Source of the DNA: Deltaproteobacteria bacterium
Lineage (GTDB): Bacteria; Bdellovibrionota; Bacteriovoracia; Bacteriovoracales; Bacteriovoracaceae
Direction of reading: 5' to 3'
Assembly (NCBI GenBank): GCA_006226755.1
Contig: SBGE01000223.1
Span: 1-54,281, forward strand
DNA: 54,281 nt
Each line of letters opens with the position of its first letter. The first letter of the stretch is position 1. The notes under the pieces are model-generated. The model worked only from the letters and a program-made list of their open reading frames with translations, ran no database searches and was not told the DNA's origin. This document shows, one piece after another, positions 32,432 to 40,822 of the stretch. A program made the translations under genes and the position numbers.

Positions 32432-33415
32432 ATGGACGTCAAAGAGATTATCGACAAAATCAAAGCTTCACTGCCTTTCCTTAACAAAGGAGAGGAGGAA
32501 GATGATGATGAAGTGACAGGTGAGCACGAAGTCGATATTGATGACGATGATGAAGAAGGCGCAGAACCAAAAAAGAAAAAAGCCAAGGGTGAACAAGGCG
32601 AAGAGGGAGATGAAGAGGATGCAGAAGTTGATGAAGCTGCAGCCAAACGCTCAAAACTTATCAAAGGTGTCGCCGGTCTAGTTGTGGCCTGGGTTGCAAT
32701 AGATGAGTTTATTTTAAAAGAAGATCCACCTCCACCAGCTCCGGTTGTTCAGAAAAGACCTCAAAGAAAAAAACCTAAGAAAACTCCAGCTCCGGTAGAA
32801 ACTGCGGTAGCTGAAACAACTCCTGAAGTGGCCCCAGAGGTAACTCCTGAAGAAGCACCACCAGAACCAATGGAAACACCGGTTGCCGAGTTCACTCCAG
32901 AAGAAACTCCTGAAACAATTGAAACACCTGTGGCCGAAGTTACTCCAGATGTCACAGTTGAGGAAACGCCAGAGCCAGTCGCAACAGTGGCCGTCGAGGA
33001 AACTCCGGATATTCCAGTTGCAGGTGGCGAGACTGATACAGGTACAAATCCAATGGGAGGATTTGTAGACGGCGGAGCAGGTAATCAGCCCATGGATAGT
33101 GCCATCACCAATCTTGTTGATAATGTAAAAGATCAAAACTTAGAAGATAAGATTGCGCCACCAAAGATGGAGTATATTGAACCACCTGACTATGAAAGTT
33201 TAGGACGCGGCCTGGTTTACAATTGCAAAGGGAAGCACTGGGCATGTGTTGATAAGAGATCTTATTTCAAGTGTCGGGACAATCAAAAATGGTCAAAAGA
33301 AAATGGAAAATCTCCCGAGTGTGTGACTAGACCTGTTTATGCTTCATATGAAGATTGTCGTACAATTCAAAAGTATTACGTAAATACAAGTTTCAAAGTC
33401 GATTTCTGCGAATAA
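32432..33415 (+). CDS. Acidic, Pro/Glu-repeat envelope-spanning protein with Cys-rich C-terminal domain
   Basis: The 327-residue protein has four zones. Residues about 1-70 are highly acidic (Glu/Asp runs) with a basic patch PKKKKAKG, probably cytoplasmic. Residues about 72-92 form one hydrophobic helix (LIKGVAGLVVAWVAIDEFIL). Then comes a long Pro/Glu/Thr/Val region, repeating units like ETPVAEFTPEE, ETPVAEVTPDV and VEETPEPV, that should be extended and could cross the periplasm. A final compact domain of about 70 residues has six Cys (NCKGKHWACVDKRSYFKC, then PECV, EDCRT and a C-terminal CE), probably disulfide-bonded. This layout recalls TonB-like linkers, but no TonB domain is visible. 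Function is not known. Confidence 0.7.
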   Translation: MDVKEIIDKIKASLPFLNKGEEEDDDEVTGEHEVDIDDDDEEGAEPKKKKAKGEQGEEGDEEDAEVDEAAAKRSKLIKGVAGLVVAWVAIDEFILKEDPPPPAPVVQKRPQRKKPKKTPAPVETAVAETTPEVAPEVTPEEAPPEPMETPVAEFTPEETPETIETPVAEVTPDVTVEETPEPVATVAVEETPDIPVAGGETDTGTNPMGGFVDGGAGNQPMDSAITNLVDNVKDQNLEDKIAPPKMEYIEPPDYESLGRGLVYNCKGKHWACVDKRSYFKCRDNQKWSKENGKSPECVTRPVYASYEDCRTIQKYYVNTSFKVDFCE

Positions 33416-33457
33416 GAGAAGTATTCACTTTCAATTGAAAAAAATGAAATGATTTTC

Positions 33458-34183
33458 TTAAGCGGCGTCTTTCTTGAATTCGCCCTCGATGATACCAAGA
33501 GCAAATGTTGGTTGGTTTTGAGCTTGATCTCTTTCCATGGCCTTGATGAAAAACTCTACAAGATTGGGATCAAATTGTGATCCTGCAAATTCTCTTAGTT
33601 CTTCAAAAGCAACTTCATAAGGAAGGCCCTTTCTATAAGGTCTGGTTGAAGTCATGGCATCAAAAGTATCAGCGATAAGAATGATTCTTGAGTAAAGAGG
33701 AATATCTTCACCGGCCATTCCATCTGGATAGCCTCTTCCGTCATATCTTTCGTGGTGATGCTTGGCGAACTTGGCAGCCTCTTCAAACGGAGCAAATCCT
33801 TTGAGGATTTCAGCTGAAAGCTCAGGGTGTTTTTTCATTTTGAGAAATTCATCTTCATCAAGTCTTGCTGGCTTGAGGAGGACACTGTCTGGAACACCAA
33901 TTTTTCCAATATCGTGAAAAAGAGCTGCAAGCTCTAGATCATAAAGCTGTTCATCACTCAGTCCGTATTCTTTTCCAAGTTGAAGACTGTAAAAGGCAAC
34001 TCTCATACTATGACCGAACGTATAATCATCTTTGCACTCCAGGGCCTTGAGCAAAGCACGAACAGACATCTCAAGGATGTCTTTTCTTACTGATTTTAGA
34101 TCCTCTACCTCTTTAGTAAGATTCAACATGGCCAGACCGCTGACCAAGTGAGGAAGAGAAATTACGTTGTCTTTTTTTGCCAT
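33458..34183 (-). CDS. HD-GYP domain protein, probable cyclic-di-GMP phosphodiesterase
   Basis: The 241-residue protein is mostly one HD-GYP domain. The metal residues are intact: GHSMRVAFYS, LFHDIGKIGVPDSVL, KHPELSAEIL, HHHERYDGRGYPDG and LIADTFDAMTSTRPYR. All five signature blocks, including H-D, HHE and GYP, are present, so degradation of cyclic-di-GMP (or a related cyclic dinucleotide) is expected. No sensor or receiver domain is fused, so control must come from a partner or its short N-terminal part. It is a single gene, divergent from the PP2C-like gene. It makes a useful contrast with the degenerate relative at 49714-50763. Confidence 0.93.
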   Translation of the reverse strand: MAKKDNVISLPHLVSGLAMLNLTKEVEDLKSVRKDILEMSVRALLKALECKDDYTFGHSMRVAFYSLQLGKEYGLSDEQLYDLELAALFHDIGKIGVPDSVLLKPARLDEDEFLKMKKHPELSAEILKGFAPFEEAAKFAKHHHERYDGRGYPDGMAGEDIPLYSRIILIADTFDAMTSTRPYRKGLPYEVAFEELREFAGSQFDPNLVEFFIKAMERDQAQNQPTFALGIIEGEFKKDAA

Positions 34184-34460
34184 TAAATTCAGCCTGTAAA
34201 AATAAATAACGCTGAGTATTATTTTATCGTCAATCTAGATAAATTTCGGAATATCCAAGGGGAAACTTTAGTGGATAAATAGACTTTAAGTACTTTCGGT
34301 AAGTTATTCGAATTCTAAACCACAAAAGATTAGCCAAGATGAATGGGCAGCATTTTACAAAACTTCTTTAACATATCGAATTTATTGAAATGAGATTCTT
34401 CAATACCAAAGTCCCCCAATTGCAGTTAAAATAGTGAAATTACAGGAGAGTAGAAAATCG
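34184..34460. other. Divergent intergenic region, no gene found
   Basis: An AT-rich 277-bp stretch between the HD-GYP gene (minus) and the PP2C-like gene (plus). It must carry both promoters, but I cannot name convincing hexamers. I see no RNA gene, terminator or long repeat in it. Confidence 0.5.
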
Positions 34461-35612
34461 ATGGATATGATTAAACTTTTCATTTGCTCCAAGGATCCGG
34501 CACCATTTGGCTATTTCAGACCAGTAGAAAGTCGTTTTCCTATGATGAAATTCAATACTCAGCAGTTGGCGGGACTCGAAGGAATCAAGTTCACTGGAAA
34601 TGAGACAGTTGTTTTTCATATCAAAGACAAAAAAGATATTCAGGCCATAGAGTCCTTCACTGAAAAAATCAGAGATTTCTTTGTTTGCTTCAATTGGAAT
34701 AGCCTCGAGGAGGGTCTACAAGAGAGAATCAAACTCTTTTACACCACTCACCCTCAAGTGACAGGTCTGATTGACCTTGGTAAACCTTTGGAGTTTCATT
34801 TACCGCTTCTAGCTTCATCGTTCAGAAAAGGTCTTGAAGACAAAATTGATCTAGGCGAAGTAAGCCAACAGATGAACAAGATCGTTGGAAGAAGCTTGGC
34901 TGAACTTCAGCGCTTGAAGCGTTTGCACGAAAAAATTGTTCCAATGAGACAGGAAAACTACAAAGGTTTGAATATTGTTTCTAAGTTTGGAGCAGGTGAG
35001 AGTAGTGGTGGCGAATTCTTTGATATCGTCAAAGGAGACAAGCAGTTTTTGGTTCTTGTCACATCTTCTTCGTCTTATGTCGTCTCATCCATGGTTTTAA
35101 CACACTTCGAATACTTCAGAGATAAAACTCTCTTCAGTAATGAAGAGATGGAAAAGTTTCTGACAAATCTTTCTCATGATATTCGAGATAGAGGCTTCGA
35201 TGATACTGATCATCGAGTTGTTGAAATTTTTCTCATGAGAATTGATATTAATTCTCTTCAAATTGAAGGCCATCAATTCGGAGAGTTCGAACTCAAATCA
35301 CTCAAAGGTGTGCATACAAAATCAAATGAGCTGCCATTGGATGATATGTTTTTTGAAAAAAGTCATTTTGTTTCAAGACTTAATCGAGGGGAGCAGCTTC
35401 TGATCTTGTCCCCTGGAGTTCTAAGAAACTTTCAAACAAGGAAGGAAGAACTTCCTTCATCTTTCTATACCGATTTGTTTGATCAAGCACCAAATCAGAT
35501 GATCAACGAAATCTTTTTTCAGATGAAAAAGGAAGTCAAAGGAGATTTCCTTGATCATGATGCAACAGTAATTTATCTGGAGGTAAATCCCAATGTCATT
35601 GTTCAAGTCTAA
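34461..35612 (+). CDS. Degenerate PP2C/SpoIIE-type phosphatase-like protein
   Basis: The protein of about 383 residues appears to contain a C-terminal SpoIIE/RsbU-like PP2C fold. LQRLKRLHEKIVPMRQE resembles the linker helix before such domains. GESSGGEFFDIVKGDKQFLVLVTSS follows the pattern of GGDFYD...VGDVSGHG, and DHDATVIYLEV at the end follows the DDiT-L motif. Key metal residues are changed, however: GGDFYD has become GGEFFD, and the second acidic loop (GDVSGHG) has become VTSSSSYVVSS. It is therefore probably inactive or works by binding. The N-terminal ~150 residues are unassigned. ATG 34461 is chosen for the AGGAGAG upstream; GTG 34434 is an alternative. A 20-bp overlap joins it to the next gene. 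Confidence 0.55.
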   Translation: MDMIKLFICSKDPAPFGYFRPVESRFPMMKFNTQQLAGLEGIKFTGNETVVFHIKDKKDIQAIESFTEKIRDFFVCFNWNSLEEGLQERIKLFYTTHPQVTGLIDLGKPLEFHLPLLASSFRKGLEDKIDLGEVSQQMNKIVGRSLAELQRLKRLHEKIVPMRQENYKGLNIVSKFGAGESSGGEFFDIVKGDKQFLVLVTSSSSYVVSSMVLTHFEYFRDKTLFSNEEMEKFLTNLSHDIRDRGFDDTDHRVVEIFLMRIDINSLQIEGHQFGEFELKSLKGVHTKSNELPLDDMFFEKSHFVSRLNRGEQLLILSPGVLRNFQTRKEELPSSFYTDLFDQAPNQMINEIFFQMKKEVKGDFLDHDATVIYLEVNPNVIVQV

Positions 35613-36255
35613 AGCGATTTTAACTCTGCTTTTTCTCTTCTTTACCTCTTCAGCTTTTTCAGCTTTTGATGAAATGCAATGCTTGAACAGCAGCTTTTCC
35701 ACTTCTGTTAGTCATAAGGGAAAACCATTTGGTTTGACTCAAAATGTAATCAAGATCGGCAAGGAAAATTGTGTCATTACGATTGAACATGAAAAGCTCA
35801 AGTTCATGAAAAAGAAATTTGTCATTGATGTTTGTCGAGCACCTGTCCATATTAAGGCCGGTGTTGGAGCAGTCGAAGTCCTTAAACGTGAAGGTGAGTG
35901 TGATAAAAAGGCCAAAGGTGAATTCTGTAAAGAATTGAGGTTCATTGAAGATATCATTCAAGATGATGGTTTGATCTTTGCCAAAGGTGAAAAAGAAGAC
36001 ATTGAAACTGACCACGGAAGAATTTATTGTTCTTACTTGCTACTTAAGGCCTATCTAGAATCTGGCCGAGTTCTCTCACGTCACAATGGCGGCTTTAGGA
36101 TGCAAGGAATTCCTCTCATTGCACCTTCTGAGCTTAAAAAGAATCCTAGTGATGGAATGGCCGAGTCTACAAAAGCTGATGAAGAAGCTGCGCCAGTAGC
36201 TCCAGCGGTTGAAGCTACTCCCCAATCAACAAGTAATCAGGGAGCTGATTTCTAG
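35593..36255 (+). CDS. Secreted protein, unknown function
   Basis: The 220-residue protein has a clean Sec signal (MSLFKSKAILTLLFLFFTS, cleavage near AFS|AFDE). The mature domain is about 150 residues with five Cys (MQC, ENC, DVC, GEC and FC...YC) likely to pair in the periplasm. A C-terminal Ala/Glu/Pro tail ends ATPQSTSNQGADF. I do not recognise the family. The ATG lies 20 bp inside the PP2C-like gene, so the pair is co-translated, and the secreted protein may be an output or partner of that gene. The stop is 3 bp from the stop of the convergent gamma-enzyme remnant. Confidence 0.65.
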   Translation: MSLFKSKAILTLLFLFFTSSAFSAFDEMQCLNSSFSTSVSHKGKPFGLTQNVIKIGKENCVITIEHEKLKFMKKKFVIDVCRAPVHIKAGVGAVEVLKREGECDKKAKGEFCKELRFIEDIIQDDGLIFAKGEKEDIETDHGRIYCSYLLLKAYLESGRVLSRHNGGFRMQGIPLIAPSELKKNPSDGMAESTKADEEAAPVAPAVEATPQSTSNQGADF

Positions 36256-36258
36256 AAA

Positions 36259-36360
36259 TTATTTTACGGATTTAAAAGCGGCGCCAGTCTCTTTGTCAGG
36301 TTCTCCACCAACGTGAATTACTTCACTTGAAAATTGCAAATCTTTATTTTTGCCGGCCAT
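36259..36360 (-). pseudogene. Remnant of a cystathionine gamma-synthase/lyase gene (33 codons)
   Basis: Directly after cystathionine beta-synthase, the TAA overlaps an ATG by one base, as at a real coupled junction. The 33-codon frame reads MAGKNKDLQFSSEVIH, then VGGEPDKETGA. This is the N-terminus of Cys/Met-metabolism PLP enzymes, where family members read ...T..IH.G.EPD..TGA. After TGA the likeness stops, and the frame ends AFKSVK before TAA. The next + gene ends 3 bp away. It looks like the surviving start of a deleted gene. It is too short to be an enzyme. Confidence 0.75.
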
Positions 36361-37745
36361 TAGTTGCTTTCCTTGTCATTGATAAAGTGAAGAATATCAA
36401 TGTCTGTGAGTACGTTGCAAAGCTTGTCGTTCTTTGTCACAAGTACAATTTCTTTTTTGATGAGACTGTCAGTCACATCTGAAAGAAGTTGGTTGCAATC
36501 AATTGTCGTGAATTTATTGGTCGTTGCTAGAGAGATTGAATCTGAAAGGTGATAAGCACCTTGGAAAACCGGCTTGAGCAGGTCTTTTTCAGCAACAACA
36601 CCTTTCACAGTACCTTGCCCCATAACTGGAAGCTGAGAAATTCCTTTCTCGTCGAACATCTTGATAGCGTCACCGATTGTTGCAGTATCTGGAATGGTGA
36701 TGACATTGAGGTCTTCTTTTCCAAGATACTTCAAGATTTCACTGATCTGGACGTTAAATGATGAATCAAGATATCCGTTATCACTCATCCAGTCGTCATT
36801 GAAAATTTTTGAAGCATATCTGTTTCCTGAATCGTGAAGGAGAACAAGAATCTTTTTCGGCTCTTTTAATTTTCTAGCATATTTGATGGCACCAAGAACG
36901 GCAGCTCCAGCTGAACCACCGGCATAGATCCCTTCTTGTTTAAGAAGTCTTCGGGTCATCAGAAAACTTTCTTTGTCGCCAATAACTTCATACTCATCGA
37001 TATAATCGAAGTCGTAGTTACCTGGAATAAAGTCTTCCCCAACACCTTCTAGTACATATGATTTAGCTTCAATCATCTCACCAGTTCGGGCGTAGTGATA
37101 AACGATGGAACCTTCACAATCGACACCAATGATTTTCACTTTGTCGCCCATCTTCTCTTTGAAATATTTTCCACAACCCGAAATTGTCCCACCTGTTCCA
37201 ATACCGGCCATGAATACGTCGAAGTCTCCACCTGTTTGCTCGTATATTTCTGGAGCTGTCCAAGTATAGTGAGTCATACGGTTATCAAGATTGTCGTATT
37301 GGTTTACATAGAATGAGTTTGGAATGGTCTCACTCAATCTTTTTGAAACACTATAGTAAGATCTAGGATCATCAGGCTCTACGTTGGTTGGGCATACAAC
37401 AACTTTCGCACCAAATGCTCTGAGGTTGTCGATCTTTTCTTTTGATTGTTTGTCAGCAAGAACGAAAATACATTTGTAACCATTAACAACTGCCCACATC
37501 GCAAGACCGACACCGGTATTCCCTGATGTTCCTTCAATGATTGTTCCACCTGGCTTGAGTCTACCATCTTGGACAGCTCGATCCAGCATGTAGGCACCAA
37601 TTCGATCTTTAGTCGAACCGCCCGGGTTCATGTATTCGAGTTTGACGTAGATTTCACTCTCTACATCTGCGGCGACTTTATTAAGTTTAACAATAGGTGT
37701 TCCACCAATCGCTTCAAGAACGTTGGCCTTAGCTCCCTTCATCAT
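36360..37745 (-). CDS. Cystathionine beta-synthase
   Basis: This PLP enzyme condenses homocysteine with serine to cystathionine, the first step of reverse transsulfuration. The 461-residue product has NPGGSTKDRIG, with the PLP lysine at residue 46, TSGNTGVGLAMW for PLP, GTGGTISGCGKYFKE and GGSAGAAVLGAI. About residues 335-455 make two CBS domains that usually bind adenosyl ligands such as AdoMet. The heme-binding N-terminus of animal enzymes is missing. I set the start at ATG 37745: GGGAG lies 6 bases upstream, while the TTG at 37751 abuts that site. It follows the second ArsA-like gene by 28 bp. The normal partner, a gamma-lyase/synthase, survives only as a stub after it. Confidence 0.95.
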   Translation of the reverse strand: MMKGAKANVLEAIGGTPIVKLNKVAADVESEIYVKLEYMNPGGSTKDRIGAYMLDRAVQDGRLKPGGTIIEGTSGNTGVGLAMWAVVNGYKCIFVLADKQSKEKIDNLRAFGAKVVVCPTNVEPDDPRSYYSVSKRLSETIPNSFYVNQYDNLDNRMTHYTWTAPEIYEQTGGDFDVFMAGIGTGGTISGCGKYFKEKMGDKVKIIGVDCEGSIVYHYARTGEMIEAKSYVLEGVGEDFIPGNYDFDYIDEYEVIGDKESFLMTRRLLKQEGIYAGGSAGAAVLGAIKYARKLKEPKKILVLLHDSGNRYASKIFNDDWMSDNGYLDSSFNVQISEILKYLGKEDLNVITIPDTATIGDAIKMFDEKGISQLPVMGQGTVKGVVAEKDLLKPVFQGAYHLSDSISLATTNKFTTIDCNQLLSDVTDSLIKKEIVLVTKNDKLCNVLTDIDILHFINDKESN

Positions 37746-37773
37746 GGTCAACTCCCTTTTGAGTTTTTGTTGA

Positions 37774-38829
37774 TCAGGACATCTTCCAGGCTTCGGCCAA
37801 CTCGCTCACATGTTGAGCTGGAGAAGTACCGAGAACCTCTGGAAAATCGATGACTTTTTCGAAGTTTCTACTTGCGAACTCTTTTATCTTATTTTCCCTG
37901 TCTAGCATAGAGTTACGGACGTGAAGATAGTGTGAGTTGGTAGGATTCCAGCCTTCGAGATGGCTTCGAAGGCATTTATTGATACAGAGATAGCTGTCGC
38001 CATGCATGAATTCCACTGCGTGATTGTGCAGGGTGTTGGCCTCGTCTATTTTGTGTTGTTCAACAGAGGTTACCAAGAACCAGTTAGAGTTCTCAATTTG
38101 TCTCAAGCGGTCTTGAAACTTGAGGGCCTCAAGGAAGGCTTCGCGATTTTTATAAATGGCCACAACGGCATCCACAAAGGTTTCGACGAATTCTTCACCT
38201 GTCACTTTTTCAAGATATTTAAGTAGTTTTTTCACTCCCGAGGAAACAATCATCGCAAGAAAACCTGTGCCTTCTTTTTCTGAACTTCTTTGAAACTTCT
38301 TTCCAAGAAATTTAAAGATCTCAATAAAGCTCTTATCGAAGAATTGTTTAATTCGAAGAGAGGCCTGGAGGAAATCAATAAAGTGTTTTCCTGGAGGAGT
38401 ATCAAGGACAATTGTATCGTAATTTCCTTTGCTCAAGTGGTGCTGAACTTCAATGATGGCCATGATTTCGTTCATTCCACCATTGGGGCGGGCGAGAATA
38501 TCAATAATTGGATTTTCAAATTCTCTTTCAGTTCCAGCTTCCCATTTCATACGTCTCAATGTGGCTCTCGGAGACATCAAAAGAGCATCAAATGTGAATG
38601 ACTTCTGTTCATATCCAGGAAAAATAGTCGAACTGATAGGTTGAACCTCTCCAGCTTCGGTATTTTCGAGGCCCAGAATTTGCTTCAATCTTTTTGCGGG
38701 ATCAATTGTGATCAGCAGAACTTTTTTATTGAGATTCGCAAGTTCTAATGCCCTGGATGTAGCCAGAGTGGTTTTTCCAACTCCTCCGGTTCCGCAAAAA
38801 ATCTCAATCGGTTTTGGGTTTATTACCAT
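37774..38829 (-). CDS. ArsA/Get3-like P-loop ATPase (second of a pair)
   Basis: The 351-residue ATPase has the deviant Walker A FCGTGGVGKTTLATSRAL, the A-site LLITIDPAKRLKQILGL, the switch block IVLDTPPGKHFIDFL, and a helical region with many Phe/Leu residues. This matches the anion-transporting ATPase group (ArsA, Get3). No ArsB, ArsC or ArsR gene is nearby, so arsenite export is not supported; a role in membrane-protein targeting or in a motility or polarity machine is as likely. It overlaps the upstream ArsA-like gene by 7 bp, so the two are probably one heteromeric complex. Confidence 0.88.
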   Translation of the reverse strand: MVINPKPIEIFCGTGGVGKTTLATSRALELANLNKKVLLITIDPAKRLKQILGLENTEAGEVQPISSTIFPGYEQKSFTFDALLMSPRATLRRMKWEAGTEREFENPIIDILARPNGGMNEIMAIIEVQHHLSKGNYDTIVLDTPPGKHFIDFLQASLRIKQFFDKSFIEIFKFLGKKFQRSSEKEGTGFLAMIVSSGVKKLLKYLEKVTGEEFVETFVDAVVAIYKNREAFLEALKFQDRLRQIENSNWFLVTSVEQHKIDEANTLHNHAVEFMHGDSYLCINKCLRSHLEGWNPTNSHYLHVRNSMLDRENKIKEFASRNFEKVIDFPEVLGTSPAQHVSELAEAWKMS

Positions 38830-39632
38830 AGACCCTCCAAGTGCTTGGTGAGGCCTTTGATATTTTCCACTTCATTTGAAGTTGAGAGGTGAGGGAGTAT
38901 CTTGGCAAATTTACCTTCAAATTCGCTGACGACTTCTTTTTCCATCTCTACTTTTTTTGCCAAGAAACTTGGAAGTTCTTCATCTTGATTATTGAGTTCA
39001 TCAGACAAATGAATCGCATCGTTGACGATCAAACTCACATTGGAGATCTCAAGATCATTCAAGCTCTTTTTGAGATCTATTCCTTCATTAACGGCCATTA
39101 ATGTAGGCAAAGTTACTACAATTGTTCGAAGTCTTTTTTCATTATAGATGAACTGATGCATCCGATTGATATCGTCAACGATCATTCCCTTTCCGAACAT
39201 TTCTTTGAAATTATGAGATGATTCAAACATGGTGATGGCATGTCCACTTGAAGGAGAGTCCATCACGATATGCAGATCCGGATCATTCTGGAGTTTTTCT
39301 ATGATGTGTCCTAAAAGGATCATCATCCCAAGACCCGGAATCATATTGAAGAGAGATTTGAAAAATGGTGTTTTCATAATCCAGCCGGCAACCATCTCAC
39401 TACCAAGTTTCTTGGCAATGTAGGTTTCTGCGGATTTTCCTGTGCTCATTTCCCAATAAGGAATTTCCATTTGATCACAGAGTTTCTCATTAGTGATCTG
39501 ATCAAAGCTGTTATAAAGAACTTTGACTCCAGATTCGTGGAGATGTTTGGTAATAGCGAGTGCCAAGGAAGTTTTTCCCACACCACCTTTACCGGTGACG
39601 ACAATAAGTCTTGGAACTTTAGAAGAGTCCAT
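38823..39632 (-). CDS. ArsA/Get3-like P-loop ATPase (first of a pair)
   Basis: The 269-residue protein has Walker A VVTGKGGVGKTSLALAI, DQITNEKLCDQ at the A' position, and VMDSPSSGHAITMFES in place of the usual DTPPGKH switch, so it is the more divergent member of the pair. Residues further on are helical. The gene begins 3 bp after the outer-membrane protein gene and overlaps the next ATPase by 7 bp. Pairs of adjacent ArsA-like ATPases are, to my knowledge, common in predatory and gliding Deltaproteobacteria-like groups; what they do is not settled. Confidence 0.85.
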   Translation of the reverse strand: MDSSKVPRLIVVTGKGGVGKTSLALAITKHLHESGVKVLYNSFDQITNEKLCDQMEIPYWEMSTGKSAETYIAKKLGSEMVAGWIMKTPFFKSLFNMIPGLGMMILLGHIIEKLQNDPDLHIVMDSPSSGHAITMFESSHNFKEMFGKGMIVDDINRMHQFIYNEKRLRTIVVTLPTLMAVNEGIDLKKSLNDLEISNVSLIVNDAIHLSDELNNQDEELPSFLAKKVEMEKEVVSEFEGKFAKILPHLSTSNEVENIKGLTKHLEGLW

Positions 39633-39635
39633 TTC

Positions 39636-40286
39636 TTAGAACGAATACATCCCGGTGATCATCAACTTAGCATAGGAACCTTCAACTTCGGGACCTAGGT
39701 CTTGTTTGACATCAAACGGGTTGTGTAGCTTTGCCAGAATTCCTGTCGTAAAATTTCTGTTCAGTCTGAGCTCCGCTCCGACACCGACGTGCCAACCGAA
39801 AGAGGTTTTCGTTTCAGATTCTTGAAGAACTCCATTCACATATCTTTTGACCTTTGGTTGATAAAAACCAAGACCACCAGTTGCGAAAGGAGCAAAAGCA
39901 TCAAATTGATAGACTTTAGCTTTGATTCCAAGACCGAGCCCTGTCGTACGCACCCATTGTTGTCTGAACGAATGCTTGTTCGAATGGAAATCAGCAATGA
40001 AATCGAAAGAGTGACTGGCAGAATAAGTATAAAGTAGATCCCAAGTAATTTTGTCTTCGCCGTAATCATCAAACTTTCCTCTTAGAAAGGTTTGACCGAT
40101 TCCGACACCAACAGAATGAACTTTGACTGCTCCTGGAACTCTAGGTTCAGCAGAGACAACTCTTGGTTCAGTTTTTTTGGTTTCTTTTTTCTCGACGGCT
40201 TCTTCTGCGCCAAAAGCAAAACTGGTTCCGATCATAAAAACTATGACCGGAACCAGCTTCTTATTGAAATTCAATGAAAAAGGCAT
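39636..40286 (-). CDS. Outer-membrane beta-barrel protein
   Basis: The 216-residue protein has a Sec signal (NKKLVPVIVFMIGTSFAFG, cleavage before AEEA), a short charged linker with a repeated PRV motif, then alternating hydrophobic/aromatic strands: VHSVGVGIGQTFLRG, ITWDLLYTYS, SFDFIADFHS, AFAPFATGGLGFY, WHVGVGAELRL and LMITGMYSF. The C-terminal Phe is the usual signal for outer-membrane assembly. About eight strands are predicted by eye. It starts the run into the ArsA-like pair, with a 3-bp gap to the first ATPase, suggesting a shared process at the envelope. Confidence 0.75.
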   Translation of the reverse strand: MPFSLNFNKKLVPVIVFMIGTSFAFGAEEAVEKKETKKTEPRVVSAEPRVPGAVKVHSVGVGIGQTFLRGKFDDYGEDKITWDLLYTYSASHSFDFIADFHSNKHSFRQQWVRTTGLGLGIKAKVYQFDAFAPFATGGLGFYQPKVKRYVNGVLQESETKTSFGWHVGVGAELRLNRNFTTGILAKLHNPFDVKQDLGPEVEGSYAKLMITGMYSF

Positions 40287-40329
40287 TTTACCAGATCCCT
40301 TTTAAAGGATTAATACAACCTCTCTAAGC

Positions 40330-40728
40330 TTAGTTCAAAGTGCTTGGAGTTTCAATTGTTGTATTAAGATCTGTGTTCTGCATGAAAGGCTTGAAACCTT
40401 CAGTAGCAGTTGTCTCAGCAGCAACTTCAGGAGCTTCAACACCTTCAAGGCTTCTGATATATCCAGTAAATGTACCTTCAGTGCTTCTGATAACTCTCTT
40501 AAGAAGCTCAACATCACCAGCTTTAGTTGATTTTCTTTCTTGATCAAAAAGAAGCTGAATTTGAGTCATGTATGTGATGTCGTTCTTAGTTTTGTTGTCG
40601 ATTACCTGAATCTCGTGACCTTCTCTGATGATCTGAGCGATCTCTTCAAGAGTCACATAACAGCTTTGATGTGTGTCATAAAGCTTTCTGTTTTGGTACC
40701 TTTTGATAATTCTAACGTCATTCATCAT
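40330..40728 (-). CDS. PhaR-like PHB/PHA accumulation regulator
   Basis: The protein of about 132 residues opens with RIIKRYQNRKLYDTHQSCYVTL, the PHB_acc_N DNA-binding signature, then EEIAQIIREGHEIQVIDNKT and DITYMTQIQLLFDQE. In PHA-producing bacteria PhaR represses phasin genes and senses polymer granules. No phasin or PHA synthase is in the window, so another target is possible. Start 40728 is favoured because GGGG lies 5 bases upstream; the ATG at 40752 is too far from it. It ends 43 bp before the outer-membrane protein gene on the same strand. The C-terminal 40 residues are Glu/Ala/Thr-rich and variable. Confidence 0.85.
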   Translation of the reverse strand: MMNDVRIIKRYQNRKLYDTHQSCYVTLEEIAQIIREGHEIQVIDNKTKNDITYMTQIQLLFDQERKSTKAGDVELLKRVIRSTEGTFTGYIRSLEGVEAPEVAAETTATEGFKPFMQNTDLNTTIETPSTLN

Positions 40729-40794
40729 TCTTTCCCCTATTTTTGGATGCAAGTTTTGTTTACTTACAAACTGATAATTTTCAAATCCGTTGTG

Positions 40795-40822
40795 CTTATA
40801 GCATGCGATCCGTGGATTTTAA
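40795..40822 (-). promoter_or_regulatory. Candidate sigma-70 promoter for the PhaR-like gene
   Basis: Read on the minus strand: TTAAAA (40817-40822), 16 bases, TATAAG (40795-40800). The leader to the ATG at 40728 would be about 60 nt. Confidence 0.4.

Noticed and set aside
32800-33010. Repetitive DNA in the Pro/Glu-rich gene as a CRISPR or minisatellite
   Set aside because: The repeats are imperfect, codon-phased and explained by the ETP/VAE protein repeats; there are no uniform spacers.
33429-33440. Palindrome TTTCAATTGAAA as a convergent terminator
   Set aside because: It is short and AT-only, with no stable stem-loop geometry.
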